From NCBI GenBank assembly GCA_023423895.1, contig JAFAER010000240.1:22273-86272 (forward strand): a stretch of DNA of 64,000 nucleotides, written 5' to 3'. Positions within the stretch are counted from its first letter, which is position 1. Every line of letters starts with the position of its first letter. The stretch comes from Pseudomonadota bacterium (GTDB lineage: Bacteria > Myxococcota_A > Polyangia > Polyangiales > Polyangiaceae). The notes under the pieces are model-generated. The model saw only the letters and a program-made list of their open reading frames with translations. It was not told the DNA's origin and searched no databases. This document shows, piece after piece, positions 17,206 to 25,921 of this stretch. Made by a program: the position numbers and the translations under genes.

Positions 17206-17763
17206 ATGAACCTCACGGTCATCATCGCGAGCACGCGCCCTGGGCGCATCGGCGGCCCCATCGGAACGTGGATCGCGGAGCGCGCAAAGGCTCACGGCGC
17301 GTTCGATGAGGTCGTCGTCGCGGACCTGAAGGAGATCGGCCTTCCGCTGCTCGACGAGCCGAAACACCCGCGGCTCCGCGAATACGTGCACGATCATACG
17401 AAGCGCTGGAGCGCTCTCGTCGACGCCGCCGACGCGTTCGCGCTCGTCACGCCGGAGTACAACCACGCGGTCGCGCCGGCGCTCGTCAACGCGCTCGACT
17501 TCCTCTTCCAAGAGTGGGCGCACAAGCCCGCGGCGTTCGTCAGCTACGGCGGCGTGTCGGGCGGCCTCCGTGCCGTCCAGATGACCAAGCCGATGCTCAT
17601 GGCGCTGAAGATGATGCCGATGGTCGAGTCGGTCGTGATCCCGTTCGCGGGCGCGATGGTGAAGGACGGCGTCTTCACGCCGAACGACACGGTCGACAAG
17701 AGCGTCGCCCCGATGCTCGACGAGCTCCGGCGCTGGGCCGGCGCGCTCGCGACGCTGCGCTGA
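17206..17763 (+). CDS. NADPH-dependent FMN reductase-family flavoprotein
   Basis: A 185-residue flavodoxin-fold reductase. The phosphate-binding loop is STRPGRIGGPIGTW (residues 8-21), and the family's FMN motif PEYNHAVAPALVNALD lies near residues 84-99, with GGVSGGLRA near 118. These enzymes transfer electrons from NAD(P)H to FMN, quinones, azo dyes or chromate. The ATG at 17206 is chosen over a GTG at 17197 because it places the first beta strand (NLTVIIAST) at the N-terminus as in the family. Downstream a GC hairpin (CGCCCGG/CCGGGCG, 17789-17806) without a T-run may end the transcript. Confidence 0.92.
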   Translation: MNLTVIIASTRPGRIGGPIGTWIAERAKAHGAFDEVVVADLKEIGLPLLDEPKHPRLREYVHDHTKRWSALVDAADAFALVTPEYNHAVAPALVNALDFLFQEWAHKPAAFVSYGGVSGGLRAVQMTKPMLMALKMMPMVESVVIPFAGAMVKDGVFTPNDTVDKSVAPMLDELRRWAGALATLR

Positions 17764-17822
17764 GCCTCGCCGACGAAGTAGCCTTCTCGCCCGGGCTTGC
17801 CGGGCGTCTCCGTCATGGCGCA

Positions 17823-17892
17823 GAATCATCGATGGCGCGAATCGCCAGACCGGCGTTCGACTCGCGGCACACCGACCCGGCATCGATGATTC
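17823..17892. promoter_or_regulatory. 12-bp inverted repeat with 46-nt loop upstream of module A
   Basis: GAATCATCGATG at 17823-17834 is matched perfectly by CATCGATGATTC at 17881-17892, the right arm ending 28 bp before the ATG of the first module A gene (17921). The AT-leaning arms stand out in very GC-rich DNA. It could be a paired operator allowing looping, or a leader stem in the mRNA. I find no equivalent in front of module B. Confidence 0.35.
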
Positions 17893-17920
17893 CCCTCGGC
17901 TCCCCTCGCTCGCCTGCTCG

Positions 17921-19072
17921 ATGGCGAAGGTTCGCGCGGGCGTGAGGTGGTGGCGCGGCTCGCTCGTTCGAGCCTCGGCGGTGGCCTTTGCGAGGATTGC
18001 GGCCGTCGCGCTCGCCGCCGCGACACCGGCGCGAGCGCAAACGCTCCCGCTCAGAACGGAGGCGATTCGCCTTCGTTACGACGTCGAACCGGCGTTCGCG
18101 AAACAATGTCCTGGGCAGCTCCGGTTCGTCGAGCTCCTCCGGACAGAAGATCCGCAGCTCACGCTGGCTCCCGAGGGTGCCACCGCGCGAACGTTCGACG
18201 TGCGGATCCGCCGGAGGAGAGAAGGCGGATTCTCGGGCGAAGTGGTCGTGACCGGAATCGACGGCTCGTCGAACACGCGAGACGTCACGGCCAACGATTG
18301 CGCGGCTCTGGCCCGTGCGCTCGCTGTCGTGGCGGCGATCGCGAGCGACGTGGTTCGCGCGTCGGAAGCCGTACGCAAGCTCGATCCCGCGGAGTCCGCG
18401 CCCGAGAAGCCCGAGGTCCCTGCTCAGCCCCTGACCGAACCTGCACCTTCGCCCACGGCTCCGCGCTCGAAGCATCACTCGACGAGTCCCGGCGGCGTCG
18501 ATCACGGATCGAAGCCCGCCCCGGACCGAGCCCAGCCGGAGTCTCCGCCGTGGCGCGTCGGCGTCGGCGTCGGCTCGGAGCTCGTTCTGGGGTCTCTCCC
18601 GCAAACGGTCGTGGGCTACCGCGGCTACGTCGACGCGCAGCGTGGGGTCGAGGCGCTCACGTTCGGCGGGCGACTCTCTGTCGCGTTCGCCAGCACGCGG
18701 CTGCCAGGCACCACGCGGGTCGACGTGCACGTGCAGACGTGGACGGCCCGGCTCGAGGGATGTGCAAACCACCGGTTGCGACTCGCTCTCTCGCTCCAGG
18801 GGTGCGCCGGCGTGACGAGCGGACTGTACGACTCCTTCGACACCGCCGTCGCGCATAGTCAAAAGCTCTACCCTTGGCTCGCCTTTGGCGCCGGCGGCCG
18901 TCTGCGATGGCACGTCGGCTACGGCGTCATGGCAGAGCTCTTCGGCCACGCGAGCTACGCGGCAACGGTCTACGACGCCGTCGCCGTGGACGACTCGGGC
19001 GCATTTTCCCGGGTTTCCCGCGTCGTCGGCGAGTTTGGTCTCGGCCTGGGATATTCGTTCGGAGGAAAGTGA
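17921..19072 (+). CDS. Module A gene 1: outer-membrane-like protein with periplasmic domain
   Basis: A 383-residue exported protein: a long basic signal sequence with cleavage likely after ARAQ (about residue 40), a soluble N-terminal domain (about 45-150) with two Cys (FAKQCPG and ANDCAAL), a Pro-rich disordered linker (about 165-205), and a C-terminal region (about 206-383) of alternating hydrophobic/polar strands ending GLGLGYSFGGK, typical of an outer-membrane beta barrel. The same layout, with matching Cys positions and linker, is found in the protein at 57122-56079, which also begins a sigma/lipoprotein module. No family name is evident. It lies 58 bp before the sigma gene and may pass a surface signal or anchor the lipoproteins. 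Confidence 0.75.
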   Translation: MAKVRAGVRWWRGSLVRASAVAFARIAAVALAAATPARAQTLPLRTEAIRLRYDVEPAFAKQCPGQLRFVELLRTEDPQLTLAPEGATARTFDVRIRRRREGGFSGEVVVTGIDGSSNTRDVTANDCAALARALAVVAAIASDVVRASEAVRKLDPAESAPEKPEVPAQPLTEPAPSPTAPRSKHHSTSPGGVDHGSKPAPDRAQPESPPWRVGVGVGSELVLGSLPQTVVGYRGYVDAQRGVEALTFGGRLSVAFASTRLPGTTRVDVHVQTWTARLEGCANHRLRLALSLQGCAGVTSGLYDSFDTAVAHSQKLYPWLAFGAGGRLRWHVGYGVMAELFGHASYAATVYDAVAVDDSGAFSRVSRVVGEFGLGLGYSFGGK

Positions 19073-19130
19073 TCGTTTCGGAGCGACGCGACACTTTACG
19101 AGCGTGGCCTCGCTCGCAACCCCTTCCACG

Positions 19131-19667
19131 ATGCCGAAGCTCGCGCTTTCGTCGGTAGAGCGGGCGCGCCTCAAGAGCGCGGTCGTCGCGCACTACGACT
19201 TCGTTTGGCGCGGCCTTCGGCATCTCGGCGTACGGGCCGAGGACAGCGACGACATCGCCCAGGAGGTCTTCGAGATTCTTGCGCCGAAAATCGGCAGCCT
19301 CGGGCCCGGCGCCGAGAAAGCGTACCTCTTCCAGATCGTCAGCCGCGTCGCGGCGAACTATCGCCGGCGACGCGCACGGCGCTCCAACGTCACCGGCGAC
19401 GGTGACGTCACGGTCGTTCCGGATCCGAAACCGACGCCCGACTCGCTCGCCGAATTGAACGAGCGACGACGCCTGCTCGAACGCCTCGTGGCCGACCTTC
19501 CCGAAGATCTGAGCACCGTCTTCGTCCTCTGCGAGCTCGAACGCATGACGCTTCGAGAAGTCTCCGAGATGCTCGAAATCCCGCTGGGCACCGCCACGTC
19601 GCGCCTCCGGCGTGCACGCGCTCAGCTCTCCGAAGCGCTCTCGCGATCCTGGAGCAAGGAATCATGA
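19131..19667 (+). CDS. Module A gene 2: ECF-type RNA polymerase sigma factor
   Basis: A 178-residue sigma-70 family protein with only regions 2 and 4. Region 2 contains RAEDSDDIAQEVFEIL (core binding and -10 recognition) and region 4 is a helix-turn-helix (MTLREVSEMLEIPLGTATSRLRRARAQL). A short charged linker with a PDPKPTPDSL stretch joins them. The ATG at 19131 gives normal ECF length; further upstream the frame overlaps the previous gene. Its stop overlaps the start of the next gene (ATGA), coupling it to the membrane protein that is its best anti-sigma candidate. It probably drives the module and its own transcription. Confidence 0.93.
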   Translation: MPKLALSSVERARLKSAVVAHYDFVWRGLRHLGVRAEDSDDIAQEVFEILAPKIGSLGPGAEKAYLFQIVSRVAANYRRRRARRSNVTGDGDVTVVPDPKPTPDSLAELNERRRLLERLVADLPEDLSTVFVLCELERMTLREVSEMLEIPLGTATSRLRRARAQLSEALSRSWSKES

Positions 19668-20383
19668 GTGACGGCAATCCCGACCTCGACGATCTCATCC
19701 GTTCGATCGACGTGGGCCGGTCGCCCCGTCGGTGGAACGCGCAGCGCGCCATCTTTCGTCGCCTCGGTCTCGGCGGCGGCGCGGCGCTGCTCGTCGAACG
19801 TATCGCCCACGCCTTCTCGTCCGCCGATCTCCCGAAGTGGGCTCTCGGCGGAGCGGGCGTCACACTCGTCGCGGGCAGCGCGTTCGTCGCGACGCAGCTC
19901 TCGCCCGCTGCACCGGAACGCATCGAGTCTGCGTCCGAGCTGGTCGCTGGTGAGTCGCTCGAACCGTCGCTTTCGCCCGCTCCGAGCGCTCCGGCCCAGC
20001 CCATCGCACCGACCATCTCCGTCGACGCCCTGCCCTCGGCCCCTCCTCCGACGTCAAAGTCGTTGCACCCGACTCACTCGGCATCAGCTGCGTTCGCCGT
20101 CACCGGAGACGGTCTGTCGAGAGAGACCGCGAGCATCTCGAATATTCGTTCGAAGATCACCGCTCGCCGATATGCCAATGCGCTCGATGCCATTCGCGCT
20201 CATCGAGCGACGTTCCCTCGCGGAGTCCTCACACAGGAAGCCGCGGTCCTCGAGATCCAAGCGCTCGAAGGCCTGGGCGACGACGCCAGAACATGCTCCG
20301 CGGGCAAAGCGTTCCTCGACGCGAACCCGACTTCGGCGCATCGCGCGCGCGTGCTCGGCATGCTGCGCGCGTGCAACCAGTAA
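19664..20383 (+). CDS. Module A gene 3: single-span membrane protein with TPR-like tail (candidate anti-sigma factor)
   Basis: A 239-residue protein coupled by a 4-nt overlap to the sigma gene. The cytoplasmic part (about 1-55, DLDDLIRSIDVGRSPRRW) is followed by one membrane segment (about 57-78, LPKWALGGAGVTLVAGSAFV), a Pro/Ser/Ala linker, and a helical C-terminus (about 155-239) whose repeats (YANALDAIRAHRATFPRG; DARTCSAGKAFLDANPTSAH) look like TPR units. Size, topology and coupling match membrane anti-sigma factors, but the usual HxxxCxxC zinc motif is missing. Module B has an equivalent protein (55504-54746) with the same layout. The role is inferred. Confidence 0.75.
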   Translation: MSDGNPDLDDLIRSIDVGRSPRRWNAQRAIFRRLGLGGGAALLVERIAHAFSSADLPKWALGGAGVTLVAGSAFVATQLSPAAPERIESASELVAGESLEPSLSPAPSAPAQPIAPTISVDALPSAPPPTSKSLHPTHSASAAFAVTGDGLSRETASISNIRSKITARRYANALDAIRAHRATFPRGVLTQEAAVLEIQALEGLGDDARTCSAGKAFLDANPTSAHRARVLGMLRACNQ

Positions 20384-20404
20384 CCCGATTCGAGCAGCAA
20401 CGAT

Positions 20405-22213
20405 ATGAATCGAACGATTCGAAGCTCACGCCTTGCGGCCGTCGTCGTCGGCGCAATGGCCACCTCTGCCCTCTACGTGAGCGCGTGCGGGTCGGACCGC
20501 ACGCTCTTCATCGAGGATCGGGCCATCCTGGACACGGACGCGGCGCCTCCCACCCCTGAGTGCGCACGTCGGTGCTCGCTCGACGGAAGGTCCGTCATCC
20601 AGACGTGCACCGGCGAGGTCCTCGAAACGTGCGCCGACGATCGCGCATGTGGCGCTGGCGTCTGCCAGGAACCGTGCGCCGCCGCCGCCGCCGACAAGAG
20701 CTCGAACGGGTGCGACTTCTATCTTCAACCGCCCGCACCAGCACCGTCGAAGACCGTCGGCTCGGCCACGTCGCGAGCCTGTTACGCGGCGTACGTCGTC
20801 AACCGCTCGACGCTACCCGTGGAGATGACGCTCGAGCTCGACGGCCGGACGCTCGATCTGTCCAAGGCCGTGTACCGAGCTAGCCCGGGCGCCCCTTCCG
20901 AGATCGAACCGCATTCAGGACCTGTTCCTCCCGGCGAAAGCGTCATCGTGTACATTTCGGACCTCCCGCCCGATAGCCCGCGAGGGGACGCCAACCCTCA
21001 GTGCCCCGACGGCGTCGTTCCGGCGACCTTCGAGAGCACGTTGCCCCAGGGCACGGGTCGTGGCCGCTCCTTCCACCTCACGACGACGGCGCCCGTCGCG
21101 CTCTCGGCGATCTACCCAGCGGCAGGCGGAGGCTCGGCAACGACGACGGCCACCCTCCTTTTGCCCGTTCCGATGTGGGGCAAGGAGAACATCGTCGTCA
21201 ACGCCTGGTCCAAGATCACCAATGCCTTCTATTTCAGTGGCAAGGGACCGGCCGCGCAAATCGTCGCCTCGGAAGCCGACACCGACGTGACCATTCATCC
21301 CTCACGGGCCATCGAGGACGGCGCCGGCCTGCGCGGTGCGCCGGCGGGCATCCCCGTGACGTATCGACTCGCGAAGGGCGAGGTCCTGCAGCTCAACCAG
21401 GCCGACGAACTCACCGGCAGCTTCGTCGAGTCGACCAAGCCCGTCGCCGTCTTCGGCGGGCACGAATGCATGTTCATCCCGTCCGACGTCGCCGCTTGCG
21501 ACTATGCACAGCAGCAACTGGCGCCTCCCGCGCAATGGGGCTCCGAATACGCAGCGATTGGTCACCGCCCGCGCGAGGAAAACGAATTCGAGACCACGTT
21601 CTACCGCATCGTGGCTGCTCGTGACGGAACACGTCTCGACTACGATCCGCCGACCCCGCCGAGCGGCGCGCCGCTGACGTTGGCGGCGGGAGAGCTCGCC
21701 ACCTTTTCGACCGGAGTCGGCGAGCCGTTCGTCGTCCGCACGCAGGACGCCGATCATCCCATTTACGTCGCGACCTACATGACTGGCTGCGCCACGACGC
21801 AGAACAACCTCGGCGACGCCGAGTTCGTCAATGTCGTCCCGGCACAGCAATATCAAAACAGCTACAGCTTCTATGCGGACCCCACCTACAAAGAAACATC
21901 AATCACGCTCGTTCGCAGGAAGACGGGCGGCGAATTTCGAGACGTGTGGCTCGAGTGCGCAGGCGTCCTCGATGGGTGGCAGCCGATAGGAATCCGCGGC
22001 GAGTACGAATGGCGACGCGTCGCCCTTTCACGGAACCGAGGGCCGGGCGATGCGTTCGACGGAGGGACCTGCACCACGGGACTCCAGCGTCTGCGCAGCG
22101 ACGGTGAATTCACCGCAACGCTCTGGGGAATGGACGCTGCAAATAGCTATGCCTACCCCGGCGGAACTGCGGGACGAACGCTCTCGACTCTCTCGTTCGC
22201 TCCCGTCCGCTGA
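20405..22213 (+). CDS. Module A gene 4: IgGFc-binding-domain lipoprotein
   Basis: A 602-residue lipoprotein with lipobox VSAC (Cys 28). A Cys-rich segment (about 53-105, CARRCSLDGRSVIQTC...CGAGVCQEPC) precedes a large IgGFc-binding-type domain (about 110-600), recognised by repeated beta stretches such as GRSFHLTTTAPVALSAIYP, LLLPVPMWGKENIVV, VFGGHECMFIPSDV and DHPIYVATYMTGC. The domain is named after mammalian Fc-binding mucin-like protein; in bacteria it marks large surface or adhesion proteins. It is separated from its neighbours by 21 and 92 bp, unlike the other module genes, which overlap. The module B equivalent lies at the end of that module. Confidence 0.88.
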   Translation: MNRTIRSSRLAAVVVGAMATSALYVSACGSDRTLFIEDRAILDTDAAPPTPECARRCSLDGRSVIQTCTGEVLETCADDRACGAGVCQEPCAAAAADKSSNGCDFYLQPPAPAPSKTVGSATSRACYAAYVVNRSTLPVEMTLELDGRTLDLSKAVYRASPGAPSEIEPHSGPVPPGESVIVYISDLPPDSPRGDANPQCPDGVVPATFESTLPQGTGRGRSFHLTTTAPVALSAIYPAAGGGSATTTATLLLPVPMWGKENIVVNAWSKITNAFYFSGKGPAAQIVASEADTDVTIHPSRAIEDGAGLRGAPAGIPVTYRLAKGEVLQLNQADELTGSFVESTKPVAVFGGHECMFIPSDVAACDYAQQQLAPPAQWGSEYAAIGHRPREENEFETTFYRIVAARDGTRLDYDPPTPPSGAPLTLAAGELATFSTGVGEPFVVRTQDADHPIYVATYMTGCATTQNNLGDAEFVNVVPAQQYQNSYSFYADPTYKETSITLVRRKTGGEFRDVWLECAGVLDGWQPIGIRGEYEWRRVALSRNRGPGDAFDGGTCTTGLQRLRSDGEFTATLWGMDAANSYAYPGGTAGRTLSTLSFAPVR

Positions 22214-22305
22214 TCCGGAGCAAACCTTCCAATGCGCCGCAAGTCCCAGCCTTCGGATATCCATGACGTCTCGAAGCCCCACGATCGCTACACGAGGCCA
22301 TCGAA

Positions 22306-23445
22306 ATGAAAACGCGCTTCGTCGGTCACACATCGAGCGTTGCCCTGCTGTTTGTGTCGATCGCGTGTTCCCGCACCAGGATCGAATTCGTACCGGCAAA
22401 GGACCTCGCCGCGGAGCCGACCGGCTCGTTCGTCAGCAACGACGCGGGCAGCTCGACGGAAGCGGGCGTCGACCTCATCACCTACTGCCCGTCTTCTACC
22501 TGCACCAATCACACCACGACGTGTCCGACCTCACGCTTCGCCTGCGACGTCGATCTCATGTCCGACGACGACAACTGTGGAGCGTGCGGATTCCGGTGTC
22601 CGGGCACGACCGCGATTGGAATCTTTCAATGCGCAGCAGGAAAGTGCGTCATGACCTGCGGCGAAGACCAGGCCAATTGCAACGGAATCCTCGAAGACGG
22701 TTGTGAGAGCAGGCTCGACACGAACGACAACTGCGGCGCATGCGGAAACATCTGTCCCGACCCCGCCAAGCCGTGCGTCTACGGGAAGTGCGGCTGCCCT
22801 GGCTCGCAGACGTGGTGCAACGGCGCTTGCAGGGACATGACGACCGACGACCGCAACTGCGGAACGTGCGGCAACACCTGCGATCCCGCAGGCGACGGGA
22901 GTCCGACGCAAGCGAACACGTACTTCGGTTGCTATGCGAGTGAGTGCAACCAATTGAAGTGCATCACGGGGTTCTCCGATTGCGACGGCAACGCGGAGAC
23001 CGGCTGCGAAACAGCGCTGACGACGGAATCGAATTGTGGAGGCTGCGGTGTCGCGTGCGCGCCGGGCGAGTTCTGCGGCGAAGGCGACGACGGTTCCATC
23101 CAGTGTCTCTGCAAGGGCAACAAGACGCGATGTGGCAACACGTGCAAGGACCTGGCGACGGACGCCCGCAATTGTGGAGCGTGTGGAGTTGGGTGCAGCA
23201 GCCTGACCAATGTCGGCAACCCGCACGGTCTCGGATACTGCGCGTACGGCAGTTGCGCCTTCGGATGCACGCTCGGCTGGGATGATTGCAACGGCGACTT
23301 GAATGACGGGTGCGAGACTCACGTTCGCTCCGATCCGAGCAACTGCGGAGGTTGCGGCATCCGCTGCGATATCGAAGCAGGGCAGGCATGCATCGGAGGC
23401 CGATGCGCCGTCGAGCCGTGCGAGACCCAGGTGGTGACGCAATGA
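22306..23445 (+). CDS. Module A gene 5: cysteine-rich NCGxCG-repeat lipoprotein
   Basis: A 379-residue protein with lipobox SIAC (Cys 21), a short Asp/Ser linker and then a disulfide-rich body. It has six copies of the motif [DN]CG[AGT]CGxxC (NCGACGFRC, NCGACGNIC, NCGTCGNTC, NCGGCGVAC, NCGACGVGC, NCGGCGIRC) and three of DC[ND]G-x3-[DT]GCE. This matches the cysteine-rich repeat proteins common in Polyangia, which databases often mislabel as tryptophan synthase alpha chain. It is probably an extracellular, disulfide-hardened stalk or adhesin. Its stop overlaps the next gene's ATG by 4 nt. Confidence 0.9.
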   Translation: MKTRFVGHTSSVALLFVSIACSRTRIEFVPAKDLAAEPTGSFVSNDAGSSTEAGVDLITYCPSSTCTNHTTTCPTSRFACDVDLMSDDDNCGACGFRCPGTTAIGIFQCAAGKCVMTCGEDQANCNGILEDGCESRLDTNDNCGACGNICPDPAKPCVYGKCGCPGSQTWCNGACRDMTTDDRNCGTCGNTCDPAGDGSPTQANTYFGCYASECNQLKCITGFSDCDGNAETGCETALTTESNCGGCGVACAPGEFCGEGDDGSIQCLCKGNKTRCGNTCKDLATDARNCGACGVGCSSLTNVGNPHGLGYCAYGSCAFGCTLGWDDCNGDLNDGCETHVRSDPSNCGGCGIRCDIEAGQACIGGRCAVEPCETQVVTQ

Positions 23446-24623
23446 ACCGTCGTGGATGGACGCTCTTCGCCCTTCTCGGAGTCGTGGGCGTCTGCGAGGC
23501 GTGCGCCGATACAGCCGTCTCCAGCCCGGAAGACGAGCCGCCGACGCTGGTACCGGAGGTGGATGCTGGCTCACTGGACGCCATCGCGGCCGACGCGGAG
23601 CCTCCGGTCGAGGCATGCAGGCCGGATGCCCTGTGCGCGAATCCGCTTCTCGATCCCGCGAGCTCTACGAGCGCACTCGATCTGCGAACGCGAGTCAACG
23701 TCATCCGGGGTCGATCCGCGACGGACGTGTGGCTGGTCGGCGCAGTCGGCGCTCTCGCGCACTTCGATGGGACATCGTGGACCCCATCGGATGTTGGAAG
23801 TCGTGCGTCGCTATCGGCCCTCTGGCTCCACGACACCGCAGAGATCGCCCTCGTCGACCTCACGACGATGCTGGTGCGCGGCAGCGAAGTTGACCAGGAC
23901 ACACCGTCCTCCGATGGCTGGGGGCGCGCGCAGAACGTCGTCGTCCCGAGCGGGCTCGCGGCCTCGAGCAGGCGTGTAACCTCCGCGTGGACGGCCCCCG
24001 GCGCCGAATGGGCGTGGGGAACGACCCTCGAAGGGGTGATCGACAGCCAACAGAACGGTCTCTGGCGCGCCCGCGTCGTGTCGGCGACGGGCGCGATCGA
24101 GCTCGACGCCGCTCTCCCGCCTGGCGCGTGCGCGACGCTCGGGTGCCGGCAGATGACGAGCGTTCATGGCTCGTCATCTGCCGATCTGTGGGCGGTCGGA
24201 GCTCGTGGCGCCATCTTCCACATCACGGACGCGCAAGGCCCGAGCCCCGTGCTCACCCCGTTCGACAGCCAGACGTGGGTGCAGCTCAACGGTGTGTGGG
24301 CCGCCAGCGCTTCCGAGGCGTTCGCGGTCGGTGGAATGGGCACGATCCGTCGTTACACCGACGGGACGAAGAGCTGGGAGGCCATGCCCGACGTCCCCGC
24401 GAACGAGACGCTTCGCGCGGTGTGGGGCACCTCGCGCTCCGACGTGTGGGTCGTCGGCGACGGTGCATGTGTACTTCACTACGACGGGCAGAGCTGGTCT
24501 CGCGTCGACGTCGTTGGGCTCGGCGATCGCCGGCCGGATCTCTACGCCGTGTGGACGCCGGCGCCGGGGCATGTCTGGGTCGGCGGCGAAGGCGTCCTTC
24601 TTTCTCTCGGAGGTAAGCCGTGA
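23442..24623 (+). CDS. Module A gene 6: beta-propeller-like lipoprotein
   Basis: A 393-residue exported protein with a signal peptide ending EAC (likely lipid-modified Cys 21), an Asp/Glu/Pro linker with a short Cys pair (CRPDALC), then repeated strands of the type DVWLVGAVGALAHFDGTSW, DLWAVGARGAIFHI, EAFAVGGMGTIRRY and DVWVVGDGACVLHYDGQSW. Each is one propeller blade of the sort found in WD/BNR/photosynthesis-system-II-like repeats. The overlap of its ATG with the stop upstream, and of its stop with the next GTG, means it is translated together with its neighbours. The equivalent in module B is at 53568-52354. Ligand unknown. Confidence 0.82.
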   Translation: MNRRGWTLFALLGVVGVCEACADTAVSSPEDEPPTLVPEVDAGSLDAIAADAEPPVEACRPDALCANPLLDPASSTSALDLRTRVNVIRGRSATDVWLVGAVGALAHFDGTSWTPSDVGSRASLSALWLHDTAEIALVDLTTMLVRGSEVDQDTPSSDGWGRAQNVVVPSGLAASSRRVTSAWTAPGAEWAWGTTLEGVIDSQQNGLWRARVVSATGAIELDAALPPGACATLGCRQMTSVHGSSSADLWAVGARGAIFHITDAQGPSPVLTPFDSQTWVQLNGVWAASASEAFAVGGMGTIRRYTDGTKSWEAMPDVPANETLRAVWGTSRSDVWVVGDGACVLHYDGQSWSRVDVVGLGDRRPDLYAVWTPAPGHVWVGGEGVLLSLGGKP

Positions 24624-25921
24624 GCGCTCTGCCCTTCAAGATGACCTCGTTCGCCATGGCTTTCGCGCTCCTTGCGGCCTGTGCGACGGCTGGGGAGGAG
24701 ACCACGACGTCGGAGGCTCCCACGCCTGGCCCGGAGGACGCCGGTGGATTCCCCGACGTCGATGGCGGAGTGATTCCTTCCGATGCCGGAGAAGACGTGA
24801 GCTCCGGCCCTTTGTGCAGTCCCGATGGCTGGTGTCCGACGACGATGCCGGGCGTGGGCACGATGTGGGACGTCTGGCCGTTCGAAAATCGAGCCTTCGC
24901 GCTCCTCTCGGGATCGGCGTTCGGAGTCAAGGCCGCGGAGTGGACATCCGATCGAGGCTGGCAACTGATCTCCAAGGGAATTCAGTTCCCGAGCTGGAAT
25001 GTTCCGCGGACGATCTGGGCGCCGAACGAAGACGAGGTTTGGTTCAGTGTCGATGATCTGAGCAGCCTCTCTGGAGACAGCGACGGCGTCATTCTCGTCC
25101 ATGGACGGCGCGCGGTTCCTCCCGAGACGCAGTGGACCTGGGTGACGAGCAGGATCCAATGCGAGCGTGCGCTCGGAGGGACGACGTCCGCCGTATGGGG
25201 AACGAGCCGCGAGAACGTCTACGTCCTCGCATGCGAGAAGATCCACCGGCTCGACAGCTCGGCGCAGGAGCTCGCCTGGACCGAAGAATATGCCGTGAAC
25301 ACCGGCGACGGAGGTGCAGACGTCGACGCATATCCGATAGCGCTGAACGCGATCGGCGGCACCGGTCCCGACGACATCTGGTTCGCGGGATCTCGCAGTG
25401 GCGGACAGTGCCTCGTCCTCATTCATAAGACGAATGCCGGATACGAGAAGGTCGTCGACGGTGTTCCAGCCGGAGCTTCCTGCGCCGCGATCGCCGACCA
25501 GCCCGGTCTGCCTGTCGTGAACGGGTCGTTCCAGTATGGGCTCTTGGCTCCGGCGAAGAATACGGTCGTCGGCGGAACGGGGAGCAGCTCGCCGAGCGCC
25601 GGATCGCGGCTCGTCAAGGCCACCATCACCAACGGCCGCGCGGAGGTGAGCACGTCGAACCCAACGAGCTCGTCCTTCTTGCTCAGCTCGCCGTGGGGCA
25701 CGTCGGAGGATGAGCTCTTCTTCCTCGCGGAGGTCGGTTCGAGCGTCAGCACCGTCATGCGTGGCTCGTCGGTCTGGGGGAGCAATCCGCAGTACGGATA
25801 CTCGGCGCTGGCGATCAACGGCGTTCCGAACGCCAATCGCCTCTACACGCTTCGTGGCACCTCAAACCAAAACATCTGGGCAGTCGGGACCGGCCATGCG
25901 TACCACAAGACGACTCCGTGA
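24620..25921 (+). CDS. Module A gene 7: second propeller-like lipoprotein
   Basis: A 433-residue lipoprotein with a classic lipobox LAAC (Cys 21). The GTG at 24620 (GTGA overlap with the preceding stop) is chosen because module B's equivalent gene starts with the same GTGA overlap; an internal ATG at codon 8 is possible. After an Asp/Gly/Pro linker and a CSPDGWC pair come blade-like strands (TIWAPNEDEVWFSVDD, AVWGTSRENVYVLACEKIHRLD, GTGPDDIWFAGSRSGGQCLVLI, GTSNQNIWAVGTGHAY). It is probably a six- to seven-bladed propeller on the cell surface. Unrecognised family. Confidence 0.8.
   Translation: MSALPFKMTSFAMAFALLAACATAGEETTTSEAPTPGPEDAGGFPDVDGGVIPSDAGEDVSSGPLCSPDGWCPTTMPGVGTMWDVWPFENRAFALLSGSAFGVKAAEWTSDRGWQLISKGIQFPSWNVPRTIWAPNEDEVWFSVDDLSSLSGDSDGVILVHGRRAVPPETQWTWVTSRIQCERALGGTTSAVWGTSRENVYVLACEKIHRLDSSAQELAWTEEYAVNTGDGGADVDAYPIALNAIGGTGPDDIWFAGSRSGGQCLVLIHKTNAGYEKVVDGVPAGASCAAIADQPGLPVVNGSFQYGLLAPAKNTVVGGTGSSSPSAGSRLVKATITNGRAEVSTSNPTSSSFLLSSPWGTSEDELFFLAEVGSSVSTVMRGSSVWGSNPQYGYSALAINGVPNANRLYTLRGTSNQNIWAVGTGHAYHKTTP

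Noticed and set aside
22306..23445. Tryptophan synthase alpha chain annotation for the Cys-rich lipoprotein
   Set aside because: This label is a common database error for NCGxCG proteins; there is no TIM-barrel or catalytic motif.
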